DNA from: Pseudomonadota bacterium
GTDB taxonomy: Bacteria > Pseudomonadota > Alphaproteobacteria > Reyranellales > Reyranellaceae
Assembly (NCBI GenBank): GCA_023416135.1
Contig: JAEZIF010000059.1
Span: 1-22,808, forward strand
Length of the DNA stretch: 22,808 bases
Direction: 5' to 3'
Shown here: piece by piece, positions 6,537 to 14,617 of the stretch
Numbering within the stretch: position 1 is the first letter of the stretch
How the letters are laid out: each line of letters starts with the position of its first letter
Position numbers and translations under genes: made by a program
The notes under the pieces: model-generated
What the model was told of the DNA's origin: nothing
The model's input: only the letters and a program-made list of their open reading frames with translations
Databases searched by the model: none

Positions 6537-9500
6537 CTATTGTCCCGGATCCACGACTTTGTACTGGACCGTTGCCGGCTTGCTGGCCGTGCCCTTGATC
6601 TTCTCGCGGAGGGTCTGGAACGCGACGTACAGGCCCGGGATCACGAAGATGCCGAGCATCGAGGCGGCGATCATGCCGCCGAACACCGCGGTGCCGACGG
6701 CGCGCTGGGTGGCGGCGCCTGCACCGGTGGCGATGACCAGCGGCACCAGGCCCAGGATGAAGGCGAACGAGGTCATCATCACCGCCCGGAAGCGCAAGCC
6801 CGCGGCGGTGGTCGCGGCGCTCACGATATCCTTGCCTTGCGCGCGCTCCTCCATGGCGAACTCGATGATCAGGATGGCGTTCTTGGCGGCGAGCGCGATC
6901 AGCACCACGATGCCGATCTGGGCGAAGATGTTGTTGTCGAGCCCGGTGAGATAGAGCGCCAGCACGGCGCCGAACAGGCCGACCACGACCGACAGCAGGG
7001 CGGCGATCGGGATCGCCGTGCTCTCATAGAGGCCGACCAGGAACAGGTAGGCGAACAGCACGGCCAGCGCCAGGATGAAGCCGGTCTGGCCGCTCGCGGC
7101 CTTCTCCTGCAGCGCCGTGCCGGTCCATTCGAAGCCGTAGCCGGCGGGAAGCGTCGATCCGGCGAGCCGCTCCATGGCGGCGATCGCCTGGCCCGAGGAG
7201 AAGCCGGGGGCGGGCGCACCGTTGAGCACGACCGAGCGCAGGTTGTTGTAGCGCACGATCGACGCGGGCGCGGTCACCAGCTCGACATTGGCCACCGCCT
7301 GCAGGGGAACCAGCTCGCCGTTCGACGAGCGCACGCGCACGCGGAACACGTCGTTGACGTTGCCGCGGTCGGGCGCGTCGGCCTGCACCTTCACCTGCCA
7401 GACGCGGCCGAACAGGTTGAAGTCGTTGGTGTAGGTGCCGCCGAGCGTCGTCTGCATCGCCGAGAAGATGTCGGAGATGCTGACGCCGAGCTGCTGGGCG
7501 CGCTCGCGATCGAGCTTGAGGTTGATCTGCGGCGTCGTCGCGGCATAGGTCGTGAACACGCCGGCGAGCTCGGGCGCGCCCTGCGCCGAGATCATCATGC
7601 CACGGGCGACGGCCGCGAGGTCGGCCGGCGCCGCACCCTGCAGCGACTGCACGACGAACTCGAAGCCCGCCGAGTTGCCCAGCCCCATGATGGGCGGCAG
7701 GTTGAAGGCGAAGACGTTGGCCGAGGCGATCCGGGCGAAGGCCTTGTTCATCTCCTGCAGCGCATAAAACACCGTCAGCGTCGGGTGGTTGCGCTCGGCG
7801 AACGGCTTCAGCTCGACGACGACCAGGCCGCGGTTGGGCAGGTTCAGGCCGTCGAGCATGCTGTAGCCCGAGACGGTGAAGATGCTCTGCATCCACGGTT
7901 TGCCGATGATCGTCTGTTCGACCTCCTCGATCGACTTCAGCGTGCGATTGGTCGAGGAGGCATCCGGAAGCTGTACCTCGGCCATGAACGCGCCCTGGTC
8001 TTCGTCGGGCAGGAAGCCCGACGGCACCAGGCTGCCGATGCCGCCGGTCGCCAGTGCAAAGCCGCCGACCAGGATCAGGGCCAGGAAGGTGCGCCGAGCG
8101 ATCGGCGTCACCATCCGGACGTAGCCGTCGCGGCTCCGGTCGATGCCGTTCTGCAGCCAGGCCATGACGCCGCGCGGCTTGCCTCGATGGCGCAGGATCA
8201 GCGAGCAGAGCGCCGGCGACAGTGACAGCGCATTGATGGCCGAGATCACCATCGACACCGACACCGCGACCGCGAACTGCGAATAGAGCTGGCCGGTGAT
8301 GCCGGGAATGAAGGCCGTCGGGATGAACACCGAGAGCAGCACCAGGGTGATGGCGATGATCGGCGCGGTGACCTGGCCCATCGCCTTCTCGGTGGCCTGG
8401 GCAGGCGTGAGGTCGGGCTCGTGCTCGAGGATGTGCTCGACCGCCTCGACCACGACGATGGCATCGTCGACCACGATGCCGATCGCCAGCACCAGCGCGA
8501 GCAGCGAGATGGTGTTGGCCGAGAAGCCCAGCGCCAGCATGACGGCGAAGGTGCCGATCAGCGCCACCGGCACGGCGATGATGGGGATCAGCGTGGCGCG
8601 GAAGTTGCCGAGGAAGACGAAGACCACGATCGCCACCAGCACGAAGGCCTCGATCAGCGTGTGGATCACGCTCTCGATGGTGGCTTCGACGAACACCGTG
8701 GTGTCGTACATGACGTTGTAGGAGACGTCGTCGGGGAAGCGCGATTCGAGGTCCTTCAGCGCCTTGCGCACGCCCTGGGCGGTCGCCAGCGCATTGGCGC
8801 CGGGCAGCTGGTAGATCTGGATGCCGGCCGCCGGTTTGCCGTTGTAGCGGCCGAGCGAATCGCTGACCTTGGAGCCGAGCTCGACGCGGGCGATGTCCTT
8901 GAGGCGCACCAGGCCGCCGTCGGGCTTGGCGCGCACCACGATGTCCTCGAACTCGCCCGTCGTGACGAGGCGGCCCTGGGTCGTGATGTTGAGCTGGAAG
9001 CCGACGTCGTCGATCAGCGGCGCGGCGCCCACCAGTCCCACCGCGGCCTGCACGTTCTGCGCCTGCACGGCCTTGACGACGTCGTCGGCCGTGATGTCGA
9101 GGCTCGACATGCGGTCGAGGTTGAGCCAGATGCGCATCGAATAGTCGAGCGCTCCGAACAGGGTGGCATCGCCGACGCCCGGGACGCGGCGCAGCGCGTC
9201 GAGCAGCGTGATGGTCGCGAAGTTGCTGAGGAACAGGCCGTCGCGGCTGCCGTTGGGCGAATAGACCGCTACGACCTGCAGGAGCGACGAGGACTGCTTC
9301 TTGGTGGTGACGCCCAGCCGCTGCACCTCGGGCGGCAGCAGCGCCAGCACCTGGTTGACCCGGTTGGTGACGTTGACGGTGTTGAGGTCGGGGTTGGAGC
9401 CGACCTCGAAGCTCACGGTCAGCGCGTAGCTGCCGTCGCCTCCCGAGGTCGACTTCATGTAGATCATCTTCTCGACGCCGTTGACCTGGCCTTCGATGAC

Positions 9501-9695
9501 CTGGGCCACGCTCTCCTCGACGGCCTGGGCGGAGGCGCCGGGGTAGGTGGCGGTGACGCGGACCTGCGGCGGCACGATGTCGGGGAACTGCGCCACCGGC
9601 AGCACGGTGATGGCGAGAAGGCCGGCGATGGTGATGACCGTCGAGACGACGAAGGCCAGCCGCGGCCGGCGGATGAACAGAGACGAGATGGTCAT
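6537..9695 (-). CDS. RND (HAE1-type) inner-membrane efflux pump
   Basis: AcrB/MexF-like proton-driven exporter of 1052 aa. MTISSLFIRRPRLAFV is the typical cytoplasmic N-terminus before TM1. The TM4 motif GIVVDDAIVVVE gives the proton-relay pair D410 and D411, corresponding to the AcrB Asp pair. Two homologous halves, each with large periplasmic porter loops and six TM segments, are evident (GNFRATLIPIIAVPVALIGT after TM2 and LYESTAIPIAALLSVVVG in the second half). Length is standard, so it is full-length. It starts 6 bp after the adaptor stop, with an AGGG site overlapping that stop, so the two genes form an operon. Substrates (drugs, solvents, aromatics) cannot be predicted. No outer-membrane channel gene is adjacent; a genome-encoded TolC-type protein would be needed. 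Confidence 0.95.
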   Translation of the reverse strand: MTISSLFIRRPRLAFVVSTVITIAGLLAITVLPVAQFPDIVPPQVRVTATYPGASAQAVEESVAQVIEGQVNGVEKMIYMKSTSGGDGSYALTVSFEVGSNPDLNTVNVTNRVNQVLALLPPEVQRLGVTTKKQSSSLLQVVAVYSPNGSRDGLFLSNFATITLLDALRRVPGVGDATLFGALDYSMRIWLNLDRMSSLDITADDVVKAVQAQNVQAAVGLVGAAPLIDDVGFQLNITTQGRLVTTGEFEDIVVRAKPDGGLVRLKDIARVELGSKVSDSLGRYNGKPAAGIQIYQLPGANALATAQGVRKALKDLESRFPDDVSYNVMYDTTVFVEATIESVIHTLIEAFVLVAIVVFVFLGNFRATLIPIIAVPVALIGTFAVMLALGFSANTISLLALVLAIGIVVDDAIVVVEAVEHILEHEPDLTPAQATEKAMGQVTAPIIAITLVLLSVFIPTAFIPGITGQLYSQFAVAVSVSMVISAINALSLSPALCSLILRHRGKPRGVMAWLQNGIDRSRDGYVRMVTPIARRTFLALILVGGFALATGGIGSLVPSGFLPDEDQGAFMAEVQLPDASSTNRTLKSIEEVEQTIIGKPWMQSIFTVSGYSMLDGLNLPNRGLVVVELKPFAERNHPTLTVFYALQEMNKAFARIASANVFAFNLPPIMGLGNSAGFEFVVQSLQGAAPADLAAVARGMMISAQGAPELAGVFTTYAATTPQINLKLDRERAQQLGVSISDIFSAMQTTLGGTYTNDFNLFGRVWQVKVQADAPDRGNVNDVFRVRVRSSNGELVPLQAVANVELVTAPASIVRYNNLRSVVLNGAPAPGFSSGQAIAAMERLAGSTLPAGYGFEWTGTALQEKAASGQTGFILALAVLFAYLFLVGLYESTAIPIAALLSVVVGLFGAVLALYLTGLDNNIFAQIGIVVLIALAAKNAILIIEFAMEERAQGKDIVSAATTAAGLRFRAVMMTSFAFILGLVPLVIATGAGAATQRAVGTAVFGGMIAASMLGIFVIPGLYVAFQTLREKIKGTASKPATVQYKVVDPGQ

Positions 9696-9701
9696 GGGAC
9701 C

Positions 9702-10814
9702 CTACTGCTTGGGCCGGGCCGGCGCGGGGCTCGGCGCCACCGTCATGCCGTCGCGGATGCGCTGCTGGCCCTGGACGACGACCTTCTCGCCTTCCTTGAG
9801 CCCCTCCGTCACGGCCAGCATGCCGTTGCGCACGGTGCCGGTCTTGACGCGGCGCAGATGCACCACGTTCTTGTCGTCGACGACGAAGAGATAGGGCCCG
9901 GTCTGGTCGATGGCGATCGCCGGCTGGGGGACCGTCACGACCGACTGCGGCGTGTTGTCCTCGAGGATGACGCGGACCGTCTGGCCGTCGGTCAGCAGAT
10001 TGTCCTTGTTCTCGAATGTCGCGCGCACGATCTGGCCGTCGGTCTTGGGATCGACGGTGATGTCGATGAAATCGAGCTTGCCCTTCTCCTTGTAGATGCT
10101 GCCGTCGGCGAGCTTCAGCCGCACTTGCGGCGGATCGCCGATCTGGGAGTCGCGTTTGGCCTCGAGGAGCTCGCGCTGGGTGACGGGGAAGAGCACGCGG
10201 ATGGGACTCTCGCTCACCACCGTTGCCAGCACACCCGAGTCGGGGCCCACGAGATTGCCGGGCGACACCGCGGCGCGGCCGATGCGGCCGGCGATCGGCG
10301 ACCTGATGGTGGTGTAGGAAAGCTGGATCTCGGCATCGCGCAACTGGGCCCGTGCATCCTCGAGGTTGGCCTTGGCCTGCAGTTGCTCGCTCAGCCGCTG
10401 GTCGCGGACCGCCACGGTGCCGGTGTTGGTGCGCAACAGCTCGGCGGCGCGCTGGAGCTGCAGGTCGGCGTTGGTGAGCGCGGCCTGGGCGGAATCGCGC
10501 TGGGCGGCTTTCTGGTCGACCGCGGCCTGGTATGTCTCGGGTTCGATGGTGAAGACGACATCGTCCTTCTTCACCATGTCACCGTCGTTGAACTTGCGCT
10601 CGCCGAGGAAGCCCTTGACGCGAGCGCGCAGATCGACCTTGTCGACCGCGGCGGCGCGGCCGATGAACTCGAACTGCTCGGCGATCGGCGTCAGCTCGGC
10701 AGGCTGGACGAGCACGGCCGGCGGCGCGGCCTGCTGTGCGAAGCTGCCCGTGGCGAAAGCTGTGATCATACAGGCCGCGACGAGCGCTGCGAACGCTGAG
10801 CGCTGTTCCATCAT
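9702..10814 (-). CDS. RND efflux periplasmic adaptor (membrane fusion protein)
   Basis: AcrA/MexE-like adaptor of 370 aa linking the pump to an outer-membrane channel. It has an export signal at about 1-26 (cleavage likely near SFA|QQ). A lipobox-like VAAC at 12-15 also exists, so lipoprotein processing is possible but sits early. The barrel-sandwich/lipoyl half-motifs are RARVKGFLGERKFNDGDMV and YTTIRSPIAGRIGRAAVSPG, separated by the alpha-hairpin (about 95-165, Ala/Gln/Leu-rich coiled coil). Beta-barrel and membrane-proximal domains follow, ending in GLKEGEKVVVQGQQRIRDG. AGGGAC lies 7 bases upstream of the ATG at 10814. It is transcribed divergently from the Kazal-domain gene. Confidence 0.93.
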   Translation of the reverse strand: MMEQRSAFAALVAACMITAFATGSFAQQAAPPAVLVQPAELTPIAEQFEFIGRAAAVDKVDLRARVKGFLGERKFNDGDMVKKDDVVFTIEPETYQAAVDQKAAQRDSAQAALTNADLQLQRAAELLRTNTGTVAVRDQRLSEQLQAKANLEDARAQLRDAEIQLSYTTIRSPIAGRIGRAAVSPGNLVGPDSGVLATVVSESPIRVLFPVTQRELLEAKRDSQIGDPPQVRLKLADGSIYKEKGKLDFIDITVDPKTDGQIVRATFENKDNLLTDGQTVRVILEDNTPQSVVTVPQPAIAIDQTGPYLFVVDDKNVVHLRRVKTGTVRNGMLAVTEGLKEGEKVVVQGQQRIRDGMTVAPSPAPARPKQ

Positions 10815-10878
10815 TGTCTTCGTCCCTGCCCGTAGTAACCTATGAAGATTGCCTCAATTGGACAAAACGGTCACGGCC

Positions 10879-10899
10879 TTTCGGGCTGACGGCCCGAAA
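10879..10899. promoter_or_regulatory. Perfect 8-bp inverted repeat in a divergent promoter region
   Basis: TTTCGGGC and GCCCGAAA flank a 5-base spacer (TGACG) between the efflux operon and the Kazal-domain gene. It lies 17 bases before the GTG of the latter. It could be an operator for a dimeric repressor of one or both genes, or an mRNA hairpin in the 5' leader of the plus-strand gene. No T tract follows it. Confidence 0.45.
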
Positions 10900-10916
10900 C
10901 GAAAAATGGAGCTGCA

Positions 10917-12335
10917 GTGATCGTGTTGCGATGGATTGTTCTCGTACTGTCGCTGGCGCTTGCCGTCCAGTCGCTCGATGCGGCTGGCCAGGGCCGCAGC
11001 AGCTTCGGCAATCCCGCCGAGTACGACAGTTTCCAGGCGGCGCTCAAGACCCAGGATCCGGCCAGGCGCGCCACGGCGATGGAGGTGTTCGCCGCCTGGT
11101 ATCCCAACAGCATCCTGCGCACCGAATCGCTGGAGCATGCCATGGCCTCCTGGATGGCGGCCAAGGATCCGGCCAAGGCCGACTTCATCGCCGGCAAGCT
11201 CCTGCAGATCGATCCCGACAACGTCCATGCCCTCGCTCACCGCGTCTATGCCGCCCGCGCACGCGCCGTGCAGGGCGACAAGGCGGCGATCGAGCCCATG
11301 GTCGCCGGCGCCGAGCGCGGGGTCGCTGCGCTCGCCAAGTGGCAGAAGCCGGGCTCGCTCGACGATGCCACCTTCGGCCGCGCCAAGGAGCAGATGAGCG
11401 CCGTGTTCAACGGTGCGCTGGGCTACGCCGCCCTCCAGGCCAAGGACTACGACAAGGCGCGGCGTTACTACCGCGCGTCGGTGACGGCCGAGCCCGACAA
11501 TCTGCAGGACGTCTATCAACTCGCCGTCGCCCAGCTCGAGGGCACGCCGCTCGACGCGCTGGGCTTCTGGTTCGCCGCGCGGGCGATTGCGCTTGCCCGC
11601 GGCGCCAAGAACCAAGCTGCAGCCAACGACATCGATCGCTACGTGCGCTCGCGCTATCGCCTCTATCGCGGCAGCGAGGAAGGCTGGGACGAGTTGCTGG
11701 CGCGCGTCGTCGCCGGCGAGAAGGCGCCGCCCGGCGGCTTCGTGAAGTCGATCCCGCGGGCGCTGACGCCGTCCGAGCTTGCCGTGCAGCTCGTCGAGGA
11801 CAACGAGCCGGGATCGCTCTCCTTCGCCGACTGGGCGCTGATCCTGCGCCATCGCGACACCACGCCGGCCAATCGCGAGGCCGCCGAGAAGACCTGGAAG
11901 GCGATCGTCGACAAGCAGCAGGGCGGCGGCACGCGCATCAAGATCCCGGTCAAGGTGATCTCGGCCACGCCCGACGTCATCGAGGCCGCCATCACCGACG
12001 AGGCGCAGGCCGGCAACGTCGCCGACCTGCACATCGCCATGGCGCGGCCGCTGGCGCCGCTGCCGGCGGTGGGCTCGAAGATCGCCATCGTCGGCACGCT
12101 GAGCGACTACCGCCCGCAGCCCTTCATGTTCATCATGGCGCGCGCCGAGCTGGCGCCCGAATCGCTGCCGGTGGCAGGCGGCCCGTGCGCCGATCCCCGG
12201 CCGCAAATGTGCACCCGCGAGTACCGGCCGGCCTGTGGCCAGCATCGCGACGGCAGCCGCAAGACCTACGGCAATGCCTGCACGGCCTGCAGCAATCCCG
12301 AGGTCCTGACCCAGTCCGCCGGCGCCTGCCCGTAA
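10917..12335 (+). CDS. Exported TPR-like protein with C-terminal Kazal-type inhibitor domain
   Basis: A 472-aa protein. An N-terminal signal peptide (RWIVLVLSLALAVQSLDA, about 5-23) predicts export. The middle is helical with TPR-like repeats (LGYAALQAKDYDKARRYYRASV and nearby, about 165-215), followed by a region I cannot assign (about 280-415). Residues 424-471 form a Kazal domain: C424-x7-C432-x7-C440-x14-C455-x2-C458-x12-C471, with CTREYRPACG and TYGNAC matching classical Kazal inhibitors. By alignment with avian ovomucoid, P1 is R434, suggesting inhibition of trypsin-like proteases. The start is GTG at 10917 with GGAG 5 bases upstream. It could protect the cell envelope from host, predator or own proteases, but the domain may also be structural. 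Confidence 0.8.
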   Translation: MIVLRWIVLVLSLALAVQSLDAAGQGRSSFGNPAEYDSFQAALKTQDPARRATAMEVFAAWYPNSILRTESLEHAMASWMAAKDPAKADFIAGKLLQIDPDNVHALAHRVYAARARAVQGDKAAIEPMVAGAERGVAALAKWQKPGSLDDATFGRAKEQMSAVFNGALGYAALQAKDYDKARRYYRASVTAEPDNLQDVYQLAVAQLEGTPLDALGFWFAARAIALARGAKNQAAANDIDRYVRSRYRLYRGSEEGWDELLARVVAGEKAPPGGFVKSIPRALTPSELAVQLVEDNEPGSLSFADWALILRHRDTTPANREAAEKTWKAIVDKQQGGGTRIKIPVKVISATPDVIEAAITDEAQAGNVADLHIAMARPLAPLPAVGSKIAIVGTLSDYRPQPFMFIMARAELAPESLPVAGGPCADPRPQMCTREYRPACGQHRDGSRKTYGNACTACSNPEVLTQSAGACP

Positions 12336-12380
12336 CCGCACGCTGTTGAGAAAATCCCTTGAACTCCCGGCGCAGGCACA

Positions 12381-12404
12381 ATAGTTAAGTGTATGCTTAA
12401 CTAT
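12381..12404. promoter_or_regulatory. Perfect palindromic operator over the arsR start codon
   Basis: ATAGTTAAG (12381-12389) and CTTAACTAT (12396-12404) are perfect 9-bp inverted repeats with a 6-base spacer TGTATG. The spacer contains the ATG of the ArsR gene. AT-rich palindromes of this kind are the usual binding sites of ArsR-family dimers, so autorepression is likely. There is no clear ribosome-binding site, and a weak TTGAAC-17-TAGTTA promoter would start transcription near the ATG, so a leaderless message is possible. Confidence 0.7.
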
Positions 12405-12749
12405 CAAGCGGCGCCGCTCGATCTTGCCTTCCAGGCGCTGGCCGACCCGACCCGGCGCACCATGGTCGACCGGCTGAGCCGGGGACCGGCCTCGGTGAGC
12501 GAACTGGCCCAGCCGCTCGACATGACCTTGTCGGCGGTGGTGCAGCATCTCGCCGTGCTGGAGGCGAGCGGCCTGGTGCGGTCGGAGAAGGTGGGCCGTG
12601 TGCGCACCTGCCGCATCGAGACCGCGGTGCTGCACTCGGCCGAGCGCTGGATCAGCGAGCGGCGCGCGAGCTGGGAGCGGCGCCTCGACCGGCTGGGCGC
12701 GTACCTTGTCGAGACCGAACCCACGAGTGAGCCACGGAGAAAGAAATGA
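12393..12749 (+). CDS. ArsR-family transcriptional regulator
   Basis: A 118-aa winged-helix repressor. FQALADPTRRTMVDRLS (about 13-29) is the standard ArsR opening; VSELAQPLDMTLSAVVQHLAVLEASGLV (about 35-62) is the helix-turn-helix with recognition helix, and RSEKVGRVRTCRI the wing. No Cys metal-site motif of the ArsR/SmtB type is present in the recognition helix, so it belongs to the metal-independent group commonly found beside SRPBCC (AHSA1) genes. The stop overlaps the next start by 4 bp (ATGA), so regulator and SRPBCC genes are one operon. The palindrome over its start codon implies autoregulation. Confidence 0.92.
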   Translation: MLNYQAAPLDLAFQALADPTRRTMVDRLSRGPASVSELAQPLDMTLSAVVQHLAVLEASGLVRSEKVGRVRTCRIETAVLHSAERWISERRASWERRLDRLGAYLVETEPTSEPRRKK

Positions 12750-13216
12750 CGATCTGCAACACGAAGCACGCCACCTTCACCATCGAGCGCGTCTATCCCG
12801 CGACGCCGGCGCGCGTTTTCCGCGCCTGGTCGAACAAGGAGGCGAAGACGGCCTGGGCCTACTGTCACGCCGAGTGGCCGGTGACCGATCACGTCTTCGA
12901 CTTCCGTGTCGGCGGACGCGAATACCTCGTGACCGGGCCGGTCGGCGGCACCCGGCACATCTTCAATGGGCACTTCTTCGACATCGTGCCCGATCAGCGC
13001 ATCGTCTATGCCTACGACATGCACCTCGACGATCGGCGCATCTCGGTCTCGCTGACGACCATCGAGTTCTTCGCCGTGGCCGGCGGCACGCGCATGGTCT
13101 TCACCGAGCAGGGCGTGTTCCTCGACGGCTACGACGACATCGCCGGCCGCGAGGAGGGCACACGCATCGGCCTCGGCAATCTCGATCGTCTGCTCGGCCG
13201 GCAGCAGGCGGCTTAG
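12746..13216 (+). CDS. SRPBCC (AHSA1-like) domain protein, first copy
   Basis: A 156-aa START/Bet v1-like protein of the AHSA1 type, with a hydrophobic ligand cavity. Family blocks are FTIERVYPATPARVFRAWS (about 11-29), FDFRVGGREY, GHFFDIVPDQRIVYAYDM and TRMVFTEQGVFLDG, ending in a long helix. Its function may be binding or turning over a hydrophobic small molecule that also signals to the ArsR protein; this is inference from the conserved arsR-SRPBCC pairing. It overlaps arsR by 4 bp. It is clearly a paralogue of the next gene (see ARVF.AW, FDFR.GGRE, VSVSLTT / ISVSLTT, FLDG). Confidence 0.88.
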   Translation: MTICNTKHATFTIERVYPATPARVFRAWSNKEAKTAWAYCHAEWPVTDHVFDFRVGGREYLVTGPVGGTRHIFNGHFFDIVPDQRIVYAYDMHLDDRRISVSLTTIEFFAVAGGTRMVFTEQGVFLDGYDDIAGREEGTRIGLGNLDRLLGRQQAA

Positions 13217-13233
13217 GCGCCAACGGAGCGGCA

Positions 13234-13689
13234 ATGACTCAGCGCTCGACTCGGCACGGCACGATCCGACTGGAGCGGCGCTACGAGGCGGCGCCGGCAC
13301 GCGTCTTCGCCGCCTGGGCCGAGCCCGAGGCGCGCGCCCAGTGGGACGTGCCGGGACGCTGGGTGATCGTCGAGCAGAGCTTCGATTTCCGCGAGGGCGG
13401 CCGCGAGCTGAAGCGCTTCGGGCCGGGCGACGATCCGCGCTTCGTCGCCGACACGCTCTATCTCGACATTGCGCCGGACCGTCGCATCGTCTTCAGCTAT
13501 TCGATGGCCAGCCGCGGCGAGCCGGTCTCGGTGTCGCTCACCACGGTCGAGCTTTCGGGCGACGGCAACGGCACGCGCCTGCTGCTCGTCGAGCAGGTTG
13601 CCTTCCTCGACGGCAAGGACACTGCGGCCAACCGCGAAGAGGGGCTGGCCTCGATGCTCGACAAGATCGGCGGGTCGGTCGCCGCCTAG
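13234..13689 (+). CDS. SRPBCC (AHSA1-like) domain protein, second copy
   Basis: A 151-aa paralogue of the preceding gene. It shares IRLERRYEAAPARVFAAWAEPEA, FDFREGGREL, DIAPDRRIVFSYSM, VSVSLTTVELS and LLVEQVAFLDGKDT, and ends with the C-terminal helix NREEGLASMLDKIGGSV. The ATG at 13234 has GGAG (13225-13228) 5 bases upstream; the frame is open further 5' without similarity. The 17-bp gap to the first copy supports an operon. The stop is 15 bp from the convergent end of the universal stress gene. The pair looks like a local duplication that has since diverged. Confidence 0.87.
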   Translation: MTQRSTRHGTIRLERRYEAAPARVFAAWAEPEARAQWDVPGRWVIVEQSFDFREGGRELKRFGPGDDPRFVADTLYLDIAPDRRIVFSYSMASRGEPVSVSLTTVELSGDGNGTRLLLVEQVAFLDGKDTAANREEGLASMLDKIGGSVAA

Positions 13690-13704
13690 ATCGGTTCAGC
13701 CAAT

Positions 13705-14535
13705 CTAGTGCGCCATCAGCAGCGGTACGCGGCAGGACGAGATAACCTTGCCGGTGGCGCCGCCCATGCCGAGGAAGCTCAGCACCTGGCCGCGGCCATA
13801 GGCGCCCATCACCAGCAGGTCGGCGCCCTTGCCGTGGGTGTAGTCGAGCAGCGCCCGGCCGCGGGCGCGGCCCGACACGACGCCGGGATCGATGGCGTCG
13901 ATCTCGGTCTTGAGCCCGTGCCGTCCGAGATTGCGTGCGAGATAGGCCGCGCCGACATCGTCGGGCGTGCTGCCGACCACCAGGATGGTGACGGCCGTCG
14001 CCTTGGCGAGGAAGGGCAGGGAATACTCGACGGCGCGGGCGGCCTGGAAGCTGCCGTTCCACGCCACGATCACGCTGTCGAAGCCGCTGCTGCCGGGATT
14101 GGGCGGCGCGATCATGACGGCGCGCGCGCATTCGTGGATGGCGGCCTCGACGGTCGCCGGCGCAACGTTCTCGGGGTCGGCGCCGGGACGGCCGAGCACG
14201 ATGATGTCCGAGCAGCGCCCCATGGCCACCAATGTGTCGAGCGTTGCGGTCTTGGCCGCGGTGTAGGTGGCGCCTTTCACCGGCGCGATGATTTCGCTGT
14301 AGACCCGCTCGCTCTCCTTGGCGCGCGATTCCAGTCGCTCGTCGTCGATGTTCATGATCAGCGGCATCGCCTCGCCGCTCATCGCCAGGCCGCCGACCAT
14401 GCCGCCGGCCGGGCCGACCGGCAGGTGCAGGGCGTCGATCGTGCCGTCGAACAAGCCGGCCACGCGCGCCGCGAGCTTGAACGACATGCCGGCATCCGGT
14501 CCGCCTTCGGACACGGCGAGGATTGACTTGTACAT
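13705..14535 (-). CDS. Tandem-domain universal stress protein
   Basis: A 276-aa protein with two Usp folds. Domain 1 (about 1-145) opens MYKSILAVSEGG and ends with LGRPGADPENV..ATVEAAIHECARAVMIAPP. Domain 2 (about 150-276) opens DSVIVAWNGSFQAARAVEYSLPFL and ends with LVMGAYGRGQVLSFLGMGGATGKV..CRVPLLMAH, carrying a near-canonical Gly-rich nucleotide loop (GAYG-x-..-GGAT). The start is chosen at MYKSI (ATG 14535) because GGGGGGAGAG lies just upstream; a longer frame adds a few residues only. Such proteins aid survival under stress or low oxygen and may bind ATP. No regulator is adjacent. Confidence 0.88.
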   Translation of the reverse strand: MYKSILAVSEGGPDAGMSFKLAARVAGLFDGTIDALHLPVGPAGGMVGGLAMSGEAMPLIMNIDDERLESRAKESERVYSEIIAPVKGATYTAAKTATLDTLVAMGRCSDIIVLGRPGADPENVAPATVEAAIHECARAVMIAPPNPGSSGFDSVIVAWNGSFQAARAVEYSLPFLAKATAVTILVVGSTPDDVGAAYLARNLGRHGLKTEIDAIDPGVVSGRARGRALLDYTHGKGADLLVMGAYGRGQVLSFLGMGGATGKVISSCRVPLLMAH

Positions 14536-14617
14536 CGAGAACTCTCCCCCCAATCAGACGGACGCGATTTAGTAGCGCCTGCGGGCCGCACGCAAGCCGA
14601 GACTTTCGCCTGTCGCG

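Noticed and set aside
8421..10799. A 792-codon plus-strand frame opposite the RND genes
   Set aside because: It mirrors the pump and adaptor, is rich in His/Asp/Arg low-complexity runs, and has no recognisable domain.
10854..12635. A 593-codon minus-strand frame opposite the Kazal gene
   Set aside because: Antisense shadow without domains; the plus strand has a signal peptide, TPR-like repeats and a Kazal domain.
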